From contig NZ_LFQR01000045.1 in assembly GCF_001182895.1 (NCBI RefSeq), positions 1 to 64,000 on the forward strand: a DNA stretch of 64,000 nt. The letters are read 5' to 3'. The notes beneath the pieces are model-generated. The model saw only the letters and a program-made list of their open reading frames with translations. It was not told the origin of the DNA and ran no database searches. Below, one piece after another: positions 43,743 to 53,311 of this stretch; positions within the stretch are counted from its first letter, which is position 1, and every line of letters starts with the position of its first letter. Origin of the DNA: Frateuria defendens (GTDB taxonomy: Bacteria > Pseudomonadota > Gammaproteobacteria > Xanthomonadales > Rhodanobacteraceae). The translations under genes were made by a program, and so were the position numbers.

Positions 43743-45188
43743 ATGGCGGTAAACGCAATAGACAATGCGGCAAAAGCAGGTGTGCCACTGTGCGTCGATC
43801 TCGATGGCACGCTCATCCGTTCCGACCTGCTCGTCGAGTCGGCGCTGGCCCTGCTTGCCCGGCAACCGCTGACGATCTTTGCGATGTTCGCCTGGTTGCT
43901 GCGCGGCAAGGCGTATCTCAAGAAGCAGATCGCGCTCCGTGTCGAGCTCGATCCGTCCGCCCTGCCCTACAACCACGAACTGGTCGGCTGGCTGCGCAAA
44001 CAACGCGAGCAGCGCCGCGTGGTGCTGTGCACCGCCTCGGACGTGAAGCTCGCGAGGCCAGTCGCGGAACACGCAGGCGTGTTCGACGACGTGGTCGCCA
44101 GCAACGGCGACATCAACCTGTCGGGGTCGAACAAGGCACGGGCGCTCATCGAACGCTTCGGCGAAAAGGCTTTCGATTACATCGGCAACGCCCCGATCGA
44201 CCTTGCCGTCTGGAAACATGCACGCAGTGCGCTGGTCGTCGAGCACGGCACCGCCCTTTCGACCGCCGCGGCAAAAGTCGCACCCGTCGAGAAACGCTTC
44301 GTCGTACGCCGCGGCGGTATCCGCGCATGGGCGAAAGCATTGCGCGTCCACCAGTGGATCAAGAACATCCTCGTTTTCCTGCCCCTGCTTGCATCCCATC
44401 GCGTACTGGAGATCAGCGCCGTAGCGCCCGCACTGCTTGCCTTCCTCTGCTTCGGGCTCTGTGCATCGAGCGTCTACCTCACGAACGATTTGCTCGACCT
44501 CCCGTCGGATCGACAGCACCACCGCAAGCGACACCGTCCATTCGCTGCAGGTACGTTGCCACTCATCGCCGGGCCGATACTTGCCGTCGCTTTACTGATA
44601 GCCGGCTTCGGCTTGGCATGCCTGGTGTCACACCAGTTTGTGATCGTGCTGCTCGGCTATTACCTGCTGACCAGCGCGTACTCCTTCCGCCTGAAACGGA
44701 TCATGATGCTCGACGTGGTCGTGCTCGCCGCGCTCTACACGACGCGTATTCTCGCTGGCACCGCCGCCATCCACACCAAACCGTCGTTCTGGCTGCTCGC
44801 CTTCTCAATGTTCTTCTTCTTGAGCCTCGCGATGGTCAAGCGCTATACCGAACTGCTGACGCTGCAGTCGAGCGGCAAGGTCAAGGCCAGCGGACGCGGC
44901 TACGATGTGGATGACATCCCGCTGATCCAGTCACTGGGAAGTTCGAGCGGCTATCTTGCGGTACTGGTGCTCGCGCTTTACGTCGACAGCACGGCCAGCA
45001 TGTCGCTGTACCGTCATCCGCACTACCTGTGGATGCTCTGTCCGCTGCTGCTGTACTGGATCAGCCGGACCTGGGCCATCGCGCACCGCGGCGTCATGCA
45101 TGACGACCCGGTCGTATTCGCCGTCATGGACCGCACGAGCCGCATCGTGGGCGTCCTCGCAGCCATCATCGTGGCCTTCTCGATCTAA
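43743..45188 (+). CDS. HAD phosphatase-UbiA prenyltransferase fusion (polyprenyl-phosphate phosphoribosyltransferase-like)
   Basis: A 481-residue protein. The N-terminal HAD domain (about 10-190) has CVDLDGTLIRSDLL and IGNAPIDLAVW; the C-terminal UbiA domain (about 200-480) has eight or nine membrane segments, the first aspartate motif NDLLDLPSDRQHHRKRHRP and a second acidic region near SGRGYDVDDIPLIQ. The domain resembles mycobacterial Rv3806c, which transfers phosphoribose to decaprenyl phosphate; the fused phosphatase could then remove the 5'-phosphate. It is followed by DprE1- and DprE2-like genes, giving a full route to polyprenyl-P-D-arabinofuranose. AAGGGG precedes the ATG; the stop overlaps the next start (TAATG). 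Confidence 0.85.
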   Translation: MAVNAIDNAAKAGVPLCVDLDGTLIRSDLLVESALALLARQPLTIFAMFAWLLRGKAYLKKQIALRVELDPSALPYNHELVGWLRKQREQRRVVLCTASDVKLARPVAEHAGVFDDVVASNGDINLSGSNKARALIERFGEKAFDYIGNAPIDLAVWKHARSALVVEHGTALSTAAAKVAPVEKRFVVRRGGIRAWAKALRVHQWIKNILVFLPLLASHRVLEISAVAPALLAFLCFGLCASSVYLTNDLLDLPSDRQHHRKRHRPFAAGTLPLIAGPILAVALLIAGFGLACLVSHQFVIVLLGYYLLTSAYSFRLKRIMMLDVVVLAALYTTRILAGTAAIHTKPSFWLLAFSMFFFLSLAMVKRYTELLTLQSSGKVKASGRGYDVDDIPLIQSLGSSSGYLAVLVLALYVDSTASMSLYRHPHYLWMLCPLLLYWISRTWAIAHRGVMHDDPVVFAVMDRTSRIVGVLAAIIVAFSI

Positions 45189-46492
45189 TGCACGCGACTG
45201 GACGCTCATGGGGCCGCTATCCCGTGACGACCGAAAAGGTCATCACGCTGAGCGATCGCCATGCCCCTCTGCCAACCAGCGATGTACCGATGCTCCCGCT
45301 GGGCAACGCCCGCAGCTATGGCGACAGCTGTCTCAACGACGGCGGCATCCTGCTGGCGACACGCGGCCTCGATCATTACATGGCGTTCGATCCCGCGACG
45401 GGCGTGCTCACCTGCGAGTCGGGGGTTTTGTTCTCGGACATCCTCGACCTGGTCGTGCCGCAGGGCTGGTTCCTGCCGGTGACGCCCGGCACCCGATTCG
45501 TGACGGTGGGCGGCGCGATCGCGAACGACGTACACGGCAAGAACCATCACCGCGCCGGGTCGTTTGGGCACCACGTGCTGGCCTTGGAGCTCTTGCGCAC
45601 CGACGGTACGCGTATGCGTTGCTCGCCGGATGAGAACACCGAGTGGTTCGACGCCACCATCGGCGGCCTCGGCCTCACCGGCGTCATCACATGGGCGACG
45701 ATCCAGTTGCGTCGTGTCGCGGGCCCGTGGATGTCCACCGAGAGCCACCGCTTCACGAACCTGGACGAATTCTTCGCGCTGTCGCGCGAATCCGACCGCG
45801 ATTACGAGTACACGGTGTCGTGGATAGACTGCGCGGCGAAAGGCAATGCTCTCGGCCGCGGCCTGTTCAGCCGTGGCAACCATGCGCCCGCCAGCCCGGA
45901 TCGTCGGCCCGCCGCGCCGGCCCGTCGCCTTGCCATGCCGCTGACCCCGCCCTTCTCCCTAGTGAACCCGCTCAGCCTGCGAGCGTTCAACCAGCTTTAC
46001 TATCATCGCCAACGAAAGCCGGTGGTACATGCCACCACCCACTACGCGCCGTTTTTCTATCCGCTGGATGGCATCACCCAGTGGAACCGCATGTACGGCC
46101 CGCGGGGGTTCCTGCAGTACCAGTGCGTCGTGCCACCGGAGGCCTCGGAGGCCACCATGGCCGAGCTGGTGCGCACTATCGCCGCGGGCGGCGGCGGATC
46201 GTTCCTCGCTGTACTGAAGCAGTTCGGTGACCGACCGTCGCGCGGCTTGCTGTCGTTCCCGCGGCCGGGTGCCACGCTGGCATTGGATTTCCCCAACGGT
46301 GGGGCGCCCACCTTCGCGCTGCTCGATCGCCTCGATGCCATCGTGGACGGTGTCGGCGGGGCGGTCTACCCGGCGAAGGATGCCCGCATGTCGGGCGAAC
46401 GCTTTCGCCGGTACTTCCCACGCTGGGAAGCCTTTACCCGGTTCATCGATCCGGGCATGTCATCGAGTTTCTGGCGCAGGGTCATGGAGTAA
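45188..46492 (+). CDS. DprE1-like FAD-dependent polyprenylphosphoryl-ribose oxidase
   Basis: A 434-residue FAD enzyme of the vanillyl-alcohol-oxidase fold. Matches to mycobacterial DprE1 span the protein: GNARSYGDSCLNDGG, PGTRFVTVGGAIANDVHGKNHH, FFYPLDGITQWNRMYGP, GFLQYQCVVP, SFPRPGATLALDFP and YPAKDARMSGERF. It should oxidise the 2' hydroxyl of polyprenylphosphoryl ribose. The position equivalent to DprE1 Cys387 is alanine here (LALDFP versus ICVDFP). It overlaps the UbiA gene by one base and precedes the DprE2-like gene by two. Confidence 0.88.
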   Translation: MHATGRSWGRYPVTTEKVITLSDRHAPLPTSDVPMLPLGNARSYGDSCLNDGGILLATRGLDHYMAFDPATGVLTCESGVLFSDILDLVVPQGWFLPVTPGTRFVTVGGAIANDVHGKNHHRAGSFGHHVLALELLRTDGTRMRCSPDENTEWFDATIGGLGLTGVITWATIQLRRVAGPWMSTESHRFTNLDEFFALSRESDRDYEYTVSWIDCAAKGNALGRGLFSRGNHAPASPDRRPAAPARRLAMPLTPPFSLVNPLSLRAFNQLYYHRQRKPVVHATTHYAPFFYPLDGITQWNRMYGPRGFLQYQCVVPPEASEATMAELVRTIAAGGGGSFLAVLKQFGDRPSRGLLSFPRPGATLALDFPNGGAPTFALLDRLDAIVDGVGGAVYPAKDARMSGERFRRYFPRWEAFTRFIDPGMSSSFWRRVME

Positions 46493-46494
46493 AC

Positions 46495-47232
46495 ATGCAA
46501 CGAGTTCTGATCATTGGTGCCACGTCGGCCATAGCGGAAGCGACCGCCCGCATCTACGCGGAGCGTGGCTCGCGCCTGCACTTGGTAGCGCGCACCCCGG
46601 CCCGCCTCGATACCATCGTGGAAGACCTGCGCATCCGTGGCGCCGCGGACGTCGGCCGCGATGCGCTCGACATCAATGACCTGACCCGCCACGAGGCAGT
46701 GCTCGACGCGGCATGGACCGCGCTGGGCAACGTGGATGTGGTGCTTGTCGCCCACGGCACCCTTCCGGACCAGAAGGCCTGCGAGGCTTCCGTCGAAACG
46801 GCCATGGCGGAATTCGCCACCAACGCCACATCCACCATCGCCCTGCTCACCCTACTTGCCAACCGCATGGAGCGCGCTGGCCGTGGCACCATCGCGGTGA
46901 TCTCCTCGGTGGCAGGTGACCGCGGCCGCGCCAGCAACTATCTCTACGGGTCGGCCAAGGCCGCCGTCAGCACCTTCCTAGGCGGCCTGCGCCAGCGGCT
47001 GTCGAAGCGCGGCGTCGACATCGTGACGATCAAGCCGGGCTTCGTGGATACGCCGATGACGCGCGACTTCAAGAAGGGCGCGCTGTGGGCAAAGCCCGAC
47101 GCGGTCGCCGCCGGCATCGTGAAGGCTGTGGACAAGGGCACGCCCGTGGTCTACCTGCCGTGGTTCTGGTTCGCCATCATGACGGTCATCCGCGCCATCC
47201 CCGAATTCATCTTCAAGCGAGTCAGCCTCTAA
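46495..47232 (+). CDS. DprE2-like short-chain dehydrogenase
   Basis: A 245-residue SDR. The NAD(P) loop is IIGATSAIAEATAR; the active site is SSVAG with YGSAK (Tyr-xxx-Lys); the C-terminus PWFWFAIMTVIRAIPEFIFKR parallels the membrane-associating end of DprE2. It would reduce the 2'-keto intermediate to give polyprenylphosphoryl arabinose. Two-base spacing from the DprE1-like gene supports one complex and one operon. Confidence 0.88.
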   Translation: MQRVLIIGATSAIAEATARIYAERGSRLHLVARTPARLDTIVEDLRIRGAADVGRDALDINDLTRHEAVLDAAWTALGNVDVVLVAHGTLPDQKACEASVETAMAEFATNATSTIALLTLLANRMERAGRGTIAVISSVAGDRGRASNYLYGSAKAAVSTFLGGLRQRLSKRGVDIVTIKPGFVDTPMTRDFKKGALWAKPDAVAAGIVKAVDKGTPVVYLPWFWFAIMTVIRAIPEFIFKRVSL

Positions 47233-47235
47233 GCC

Positions 47236-48180
47236 ATGCCCGCCAAGCACGAAAAAATTGTCCTTACCGGCGCCGCCGGACTCGTCGGCCAAAATCTCAT
47301 CGTCGAGCTGAAGTCGCAGGGCTTCACCAACCTGGTGGCTATCGACAAGCACGCCTACAACATGGGCATCTTGCGCCAACTGCATCCCGATGTGGCGGCC
47401 ATCGAGGCCGATGTCGCGGTGCCGGGCGATTGGGAAAACGCCTTCGAAGGCGCCGCGTGCGTGGTGCAGCTGCACGCGCAGATCACCAGCAAGTACCCGG
47501 AAGAGTTCGTCCGCAACAACATCGGCGCCACGAAGATCGTGCTAGACGCCAGCAAGCGGCACGCGGTGCCCTATCTGGTGCACATCAGCTCGTCGGTGGT
47601 GGTGTCGGTGGCGAACGACGACTACACGAACACCAAAAAGGCGCAGGAGAGGCTCGTCGTCGAATCCGGCATCCGCCATACGGTGCTGCGCCCGACGCTG
47701 ATGTTCGGCTGGTTCGATCCCAAGCACTTCGGCTGGCTGTCGCGCTTCATGGCGAAGACCCCAGTGTTCCCGATCCCGGGCGACGGCCGCTACATGCGCC
47801 AGCCGCTGTACGAGCGCGATTTTTGCCGCTGCATCGCCGATTGCATCGTCCGCGAGCGCAACGGCGAGGTGTACGACGTGGTGGGCGATACCCGCATCGA
47901 CTATGTCGACATCATCCACACGATCAAGAAGGCCAAGGGCCTGCGCACGTGGATCCTGCACATCCCCTATGGGTTCTTCGGGTTTCTGCTCCGCCTGTTC
48001 GCGCTCTTCAGCGGCAAGCCGCCTTTCACCGCCGACCAGCTCAAGGCACTCAGCGCGGGCGACGACTTCAAGGGCGTGGATACCGAGGCGGTGTTCGGCG
48101 TGAAGCAGACCCCGTTCGCTGACGCGGTGCGTGAGAGCTACTGCGACCCGCGTTACTCCGACATCGTGCTGAAGCGTTGA
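47236..48180 (+). CDS. NAD-dependent epimerase/dehydratase family protein
   Basis: A 314-residue extended SDR. The N-terminal loop is [13 protein letters not shown]; a serine run ISSSVVVSV sits where the catalytic serine is expected; the usual YxxxK is replaced by YTNTKKAQE, still with tyrosine and lysine. A hydrophobic segment ([19 protein letters not shown], about 238-256) is unusual and suggests membrane association or a lipid-linked substrate. It starts three bases after the DprE2-like stop. The reaction cannot be named. Confidence 0.75.
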   Translation: MPAKHEKIVLTGAAGLVGQNLIVELKSQGFTNLVAIDKHAYNMGILRQLHPDVAAIEADVAVPGDWENAFEGAACVVQLHAQITSKYPEEFVRNNIGATKIVLDASKRHAVPYLVHISSSVVVSVANDDYTNTKKAQERLVVESGIRHTVLRPTLMFGWFDPKHFGWLSRFMAKTPVFPIPGDGRYMRQPLYERDFCRCIADCIVRERNGEVYDVVGDTRIDYVDIIHTIKKAKGLRTWILHIPYGFFGFLLRLFALFSGKPPFTADQLKALSAGDDFKGVDTEAVFGVKQTPFADAVRESYCDPRYSDIVLKR

Positions 48181-48202
48181 CGCGCCCCTACGGATCCCCG
48201 CC

Positions 48203-49501
48203 ATGACCCAGCCACAACGCATCGCAGTGCTCGGCGCCGGCCCCATGGGCCTCGCCGTCGCCTACCAGCTGGCCCGCGACGGCCACCAGCCCGTGGTGTT
48301 CGAAGCCGACGACCGCGTGGGTGGCATGACCGCCTGCTTCGACTTCAACGGCCTCAGCATCGAACGCTACTACCACTTCCACTGCATCTCCGATGCAGGC
48401 TTCCTCACCATGCTGGATGAGCTCGGCCTTGCCGATCGCATGCGCTGGACGGAAACGAAGATGGGCTACTGGTACAACAAGCGCCTGCAACCGTGGGGTA
48501 ACCCCGTCGCCCTGCTGAAGTTCAAGGGCCTGGGCCTCGTGGCCAAGGTGCGCTATGGCCTGCACGCGTTCCTATCCACCAAACGCAAGCGCGAGGACTG
48601 GCGCCCACTCGACCACGTGGAAGCCACGAGTTGGATCCGCCGATGGGTGGGTGAGGAGGCGTGGCGCGTGCTGTGGCAGCGCCTGTTCGACTACAAGTTC
48701 TACGACTACAGCGACAACCTCTCGGCCGCCTGGATCTGGAGCCGCATCCGCCGCATCGGCACGTCGCGCTACAGCATGTTCCGCGAGAAGCTGGGCTACC
48801 TCGAGGGTGGCTCCGATACGCTGCTGAACGGCATGAAGGAGTGGATCGAAACCCATGGCGGCGAGATCCGCCTGTCGACGCCGGTGCGCAAGGTGGTGAT
48901 CGAGGGCGGTGCCGTAAAGGGCGTCGAAACGGCCAACGGCATCGAAACCTTCGACAAGGTCATCAGCACTATTCCCCTCCCCTTCGTACCGCGCCTCATG
49001 CCCGATCTGCCGACCGATATCACGGCGAAGTTCTCGGCGTTGAAGAACGTGGCCGTGGTGTGCGTCATCGCCAAGCTGAAGAAACCCGTCACCGAAAACT
49101 TCTGGCTGAATACGAACGACGACGACATGGATATACCGGGCCTCGTGGAATACACGAACCTTCGTCCGCTGGGCCATCACGTGGTGTACGTGCCGTTCTA
49201 CATGCCAGGCGAGCACCCGAAGTACGCTGATGCCGATGACGTGTTCACCGGCAAGGTGCGCCGCTACCTGAAGATGATCAACCCGTCGCTCACCGACGAC
49301 GACTTCATCGACATCCGCGCCAACCGCTACCGCTATGCGCAGCCGATCTGCCCGCCGGGTTACCTGGAAAGCATCCCGCCGTGCAAGCTGCCGGTCGATG
49401 GTCTATGGGTGGCGGACACCTCGCACTACTACCCTGAAGACCGCGGCATTTCGGAGAGCATCGACTTTGGCCGGATGATGGCGCGTGAGGCACAGACGTG
49501 A
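48203..49501 (+). CDS. FAD-dependent NAD(P)-binding oxidoreductase (amine-oxidase/UGM-like fold)
   Basis: A 432-residue flavoprotein with [20 protein letters not shown] and the FAD-binding follow-up [15 protein letters not shown]. The C-terminal [30 protein letters not shown] closes the FAD site as in protoporphyrinogen-oxidase-like and UDP-galactopyranose-mutase-like enzymes. Such genes are common in O-antigen clusters near GtrA proteins, where their reactions are mostly unknown. Its stop overlaps the GTG start of the GtrA gene (GTGA). Confidence 0.8.
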   Translation: MTQPQRIAVLGAGPMGLAVAYQLARDGHQPVVFEADDRVGGMTACFDFNGLSIERYYHFHCISDAGFLTMLDELGLADRMRWTETKMGYWYNKRLQPWGNPVALLKFKGLGLVAKVRYGLHAFLSTKRKREDWRPLDHVEATSWIRRWVGEEAWRVLWQRLFDYKFYDYSDNLSAAWIWSRIRRIGTSRYSMFREKLGYLEGGSDTLLNGMKEWIETHGGEIRLSTPVRKVVIEGGAVKGVETANGIETFDKVISTIPLPFVPRLMPDLPTDITAKFSALKNVAVVCVIAKLKKPVTENFWLNTNDDDMDIPGLVEYTNLRPLGHHVVYVPFYMPGEHPKYADADDVFTGKVRRYLKMINPSLTDDDFIDIRANRYRYAQPICPPGYLESIPPCKLPVDGLWVADTSHYYPEDRGISESIDFGRMMAREAQT

Positions 49502-49926
49502 CGGCGGATACTGCGCCGCGCAGCGGCACCGGCAGCCTGCTCCGTTCGCAGTTCGCCCTGTTCATCCTTGTGGGCGGCACCGCCGCCGCGGTCAACTTCG
49601 GCTCGCGCATCATCTTCAGCCTGTGGATGGGCTACGCCACCGCCATCGTCCTTGCCTACCTGCTAGGCATGACGACGGCGTTCCTGCTGAACCGCCTGTT
49701 CGTGTTCCGGGAGACGACCACCGCCCTGCACCACCAGGCTACCTGGTTCGTTATCGTGAACCTGCTGGCCGTGGCACAGACACTCCTGATCAGCCTTTTC
49801 CTCGCCCGCTGGGCGTTCCCGGCCATCAGCTGGACGTGGCGGCCCGAGCTGTGCGCCCATGCCGTGGGCGTAGCCGTGCCCGTCCTCACCAGTTACATCG
49901 GCCACAAGCATCTTTCTTTTCGCTAA
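49498..49926 (+). CDS. GtrA-family membrane protein
   Basis: A 142-residue protein with four membrane segments (about 18-38, 42-62, 80-100, 112-132) and the GtrA features [28 protein letters not shown] and [10 protein letters not shown]. GtrA proteins are proposed to flip polyprenyl-phosphate sugars; the mycobacterial counterpart Rv3789 lies beside dprE1/dprE2. The GTG start at 49498 overlaps the previous stop. It is the last gene of the rightward block, so it likely acts on the product of the UbiA-DprE pathway. Confidence 0.9.
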   Translation: MTADTAPRSGTGSLLRSQFALFILVGGTAAAVNFGSRIIFSLWMGYATAIVLAYLLGMTTAFLLNRLFVFRETTTALHHQATWFVIVNLLAVAQTLLISLFLARWAFPAISWTWRPELCAHAVGVAVPVLTSYIGHKHLSFR

Positions 49927-49999
49927 TGACGTCGTCCCGGAATATCGTAGTCGTTTAAAAGTAGAGGCAGGGGCGCTTTGAGGCATTCCGGAAGGGAAA

Positions 50000-51673
50000 C
50001 TAATGGGCTAACTCACAAAATCTTTGGCCTAGAAAAGCATAGACCCTAATACCATCGCCCGATCGACTGAATGCCGTCCAGCCAGACTCTCGGCCAGCAG
50101 AAGGGATGATTTTATATACGTCGACTCGCTCTCGCCCCGTTACGCCATATCCGACCGTTTTCCCGTCCACGCCGGCAACCACAATAAGAACATTCTTGTC
50201 ACTGTATTTCCGTGGTGCCACCCACCCCGAAACGACGTAGCCGCTCGCATCCTTAGTGACGGTATCCACGCGCCCTTCGCAAATGCCAGGATCCAATTTA
50301 GTCGGATCAAACTGCACCATGCCAGCATCGTGCAACCACCCCTTGCCGTACATCCCGATCTGATATCGGTCAGCGATATCACTGAGCTGGACAAGCGTAT
50401 CGTGTCTGTCTTCGGGAAAAATCTTTGCATCGTATTCGGGGTGATCAATGCCAATTTTCAGGCCCAATACCGCCAGCTCACGTTCGTACAAATCCGGATT
50501 CGTTGCCCATGAGCCAGTTTGGGTCGTTGTCAGTGCCGCGAGAACAAACGTCGCGATCGCCACTATCCACCCACGGCTTCGATCCGACCGAAAAACATCC
50601 AATGCCAACATAAAAAGCAATGCATACCCAAGAAGAGGCGTCGTCTCATAACGATAAGAAGCAGCACCGACAAATCCCAGCATCCATCGCCCATGGGCTG
50701 CCGCCAAGGCGGACGCAACGACTATACCAATCCCCCCAATCAGGAACGACCTGAACGGATTGACTTGGCGCTTCAGGTACAGCCAGGCCACAAGAGCACC
50801 GGCAACAAGTAAATAAATAATTCCTGCAGTAGCAGCAAGGAAAAGGCTTCCGTGCCCAACATGAAAGATCGGACCACCAAGAAATATTGCCAGGTATTTC
50901 GCTTGCGCGAAATGAACAGCAGCCATGTCAGGAGCCACAGGTAACTCCGGAGCATGAAAGTGAATCAGATAAAGCGCGAGCGCCAGGCCCCCCGCGACGC
51001 CCATGATTACAGACTCCCGCAGCGGGCGCCGCTGTACCATGCCCTGTATCGCAGCAACAAAGAATGAAGCGATACCGTTCCCCATTGCAAGCGTGGCAGC
51101 CGTGCAAAAAAGCAGTGCCAAAGAAATATTACGAGCCCGGTCTTCAGATTTTGAGAAATACAGAAAAGCTAGCAACGAAAAGACATAAATTGCGATGCAC
51201 TGACTTTCGAACCCCCACACAATATTTTGATATTGAATCCAAGAGAAAACAAAACCAAAGACGATCGCGCCAATCCATAATTTCATGTCACCTTTATAGG
51301 CATAAATCAGAATGCACCCAATTGAACCGAGCAAAATAAGATTGCATACAATCAAAAAGACATTGACCCCTCCAAAAAATCCAATATCAAAAAGAAATAA
51401 GATTCTTGAAAAGACGATACGATGTTCGTTATGCGGCTCCCAAAAAACAGCCCAATCACCCTCGCGAATCCTCTGGTAAAATCCGACACCGCCAACCCAT
51501 TGGTCCCACCACTGAACCGGTGAATAGTTGTGGTATGCCCCATAGATCGTCGTTACCAATATAAAAATACTGGCAACAAACGAGATGACAGTCGCAATCC
51601 AAAAGAAAAGCTTTATGGGCCGCCCCCCCGAAATCGCTTCGATGCTGAAATATCCTTTTCGCGTATATGCCAT
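50000..51673 (-). CDS. Polytopic membrane protein, candidate GT-C glycosyltransferase
   Basis: A 557-residue protein with about ten membrane segments up to residue 390 and a soluble C-terminal domain (about 400-557) of beta-rich character. The first extracytoplasmic loop has acidic and aromatic residues (PVQWWDQW) and the motif WEPHNEHRIVFSR, a pattern I associate with GT-C-like O-antigen enzymes. It could transfer a sugar from polyprenyl phosphate in the periplasm, for example the pentofuranose made by the neighbouring cassette. The DNA is clearly AT-richer than its surroundings, with A-runs and rare-codon use, indicating recent transfer. AGAGGT precedes the ATG at 51673. No confirmed family. 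Confidence 0.7.
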   Translation of the reverse strand: MAYTRKGYFSIEAISGGRPIKLFFWIATVISFVASIFILVTTIYGAYHNYSPVQWWDQWVGGVGFYQRIREGDWAVFWEPHNEHRIVFSRILFLFDIGFFGGVNVFLIVCNLILLGSIGCILIYAYKGDMKLWIGAIVFGFVFSWIQYQNIVWGFESQCIAIYVFSLLAFLYFSKSEDRARNISLALLFCTAATLAMGNGIASFFVAAIQGMVQRRPLRESVIMGVAGGLALALYLIHFHAPELPVAPDMAAVHFAQAKYLAIFLGGPIFHVGHGSLFLAATAGIIYLLVAGALVAWLYLKRQVNPFRSFLIGGIGIVVASALAAAHGRWMLGFVGAASYRYETTPLLGYALLFMLALDVFRSDRSRGWIVAIATFVLAALTTTQTGSWATNPDLYERELAVLGLKIGIDHPEYDAKIFPEDRHDTLVQLSDIADRYQIGMYGKGWLHDAGMVQFDPTKLDPGICEGRVDTVTKDASGYVVSGWVAPRKYSDKNVLIVVAGVDGKTVGYGVTGRERVDVYKIIPSAGRESGWTAFSRSGDGIRVYAFLGQRFCELAH

Positions 51674-52189
51674 ATTTCGACCTCTTCAAGCAATGCCGGT
51701 TAACTTTTCAGCTTATTGCAGTCACTTGCCGAAAACAAGTCGGCACCATTCCTGTTACCAAAAAGCACCAGTGAGGCCCTCACAACGAACCATGCAGGGG
51801 TCACCTTGGTCAAACTGCACGTGGAAACGGCGTAGAGCCCAACTAAGTGGTTTCAGCTTGAAGGCATGCCTATGCGCTGACCAAGCCATGGGCTTGATGG
51901 ATCATGTGCTGACTACGGTCGCCAACGTAGCAGACGAAACGCAGACAGCCCGTTACCGGGAATTGACCAAGAACAGTGCGCAGATGCTGACGCCATTTGC
52001 GCTGAGTTACGTGTAGACTGCGTGCAGGTATTTTCTATGAGTGCGTCTGCCGCATGCCACACCGTGTGGCATGCAGCAATGGCAAGAACGGGAATGCGCG
52101 ATAGTGCCGAACCCGAGCAAGAGTGATTGCCGGCCGCTGTCGTCAAAAGCAAGGGATAATCACAGACTATCCCCCAACATCGGGCAGGA
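51674..52189. other. Interval with transposase remnant, no intact gene
   Basis: 516 bases between gmd and the AT-rich membrane protein gene. The middle contains a truncated transposase (listed separately). The right part has a palindrome-like CACACCGTGTGGCATG stretch near 52058. The left part should carry the promoter of the leftward membrane protein gene, but no clear boxes are seen. Confidence 0.55.
51858..52016 (+). pseudogene. IS5-type transposase remnant
   Basis: A frame reads GLMDHVLTTVANVADETQ and then RYRELTKNSAQMLTPFALSYV before a stop. In IS5-family transposases the first piece lies in the catalytic domain and the second in the C-terminus (KNxAQxxTLFALxN), normally some 100 residues apart, so an internal deletion has joined them. 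The 5' part is missing. No terminal repeats could be assigned. Confidence 0.6.
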
Positions 52190-53275
<1,086 letters not shown>

Positions 53276-53311
53276 TACGTCCTAAACCTCAGTCGATTGG
53301 GTTGAAAACTG

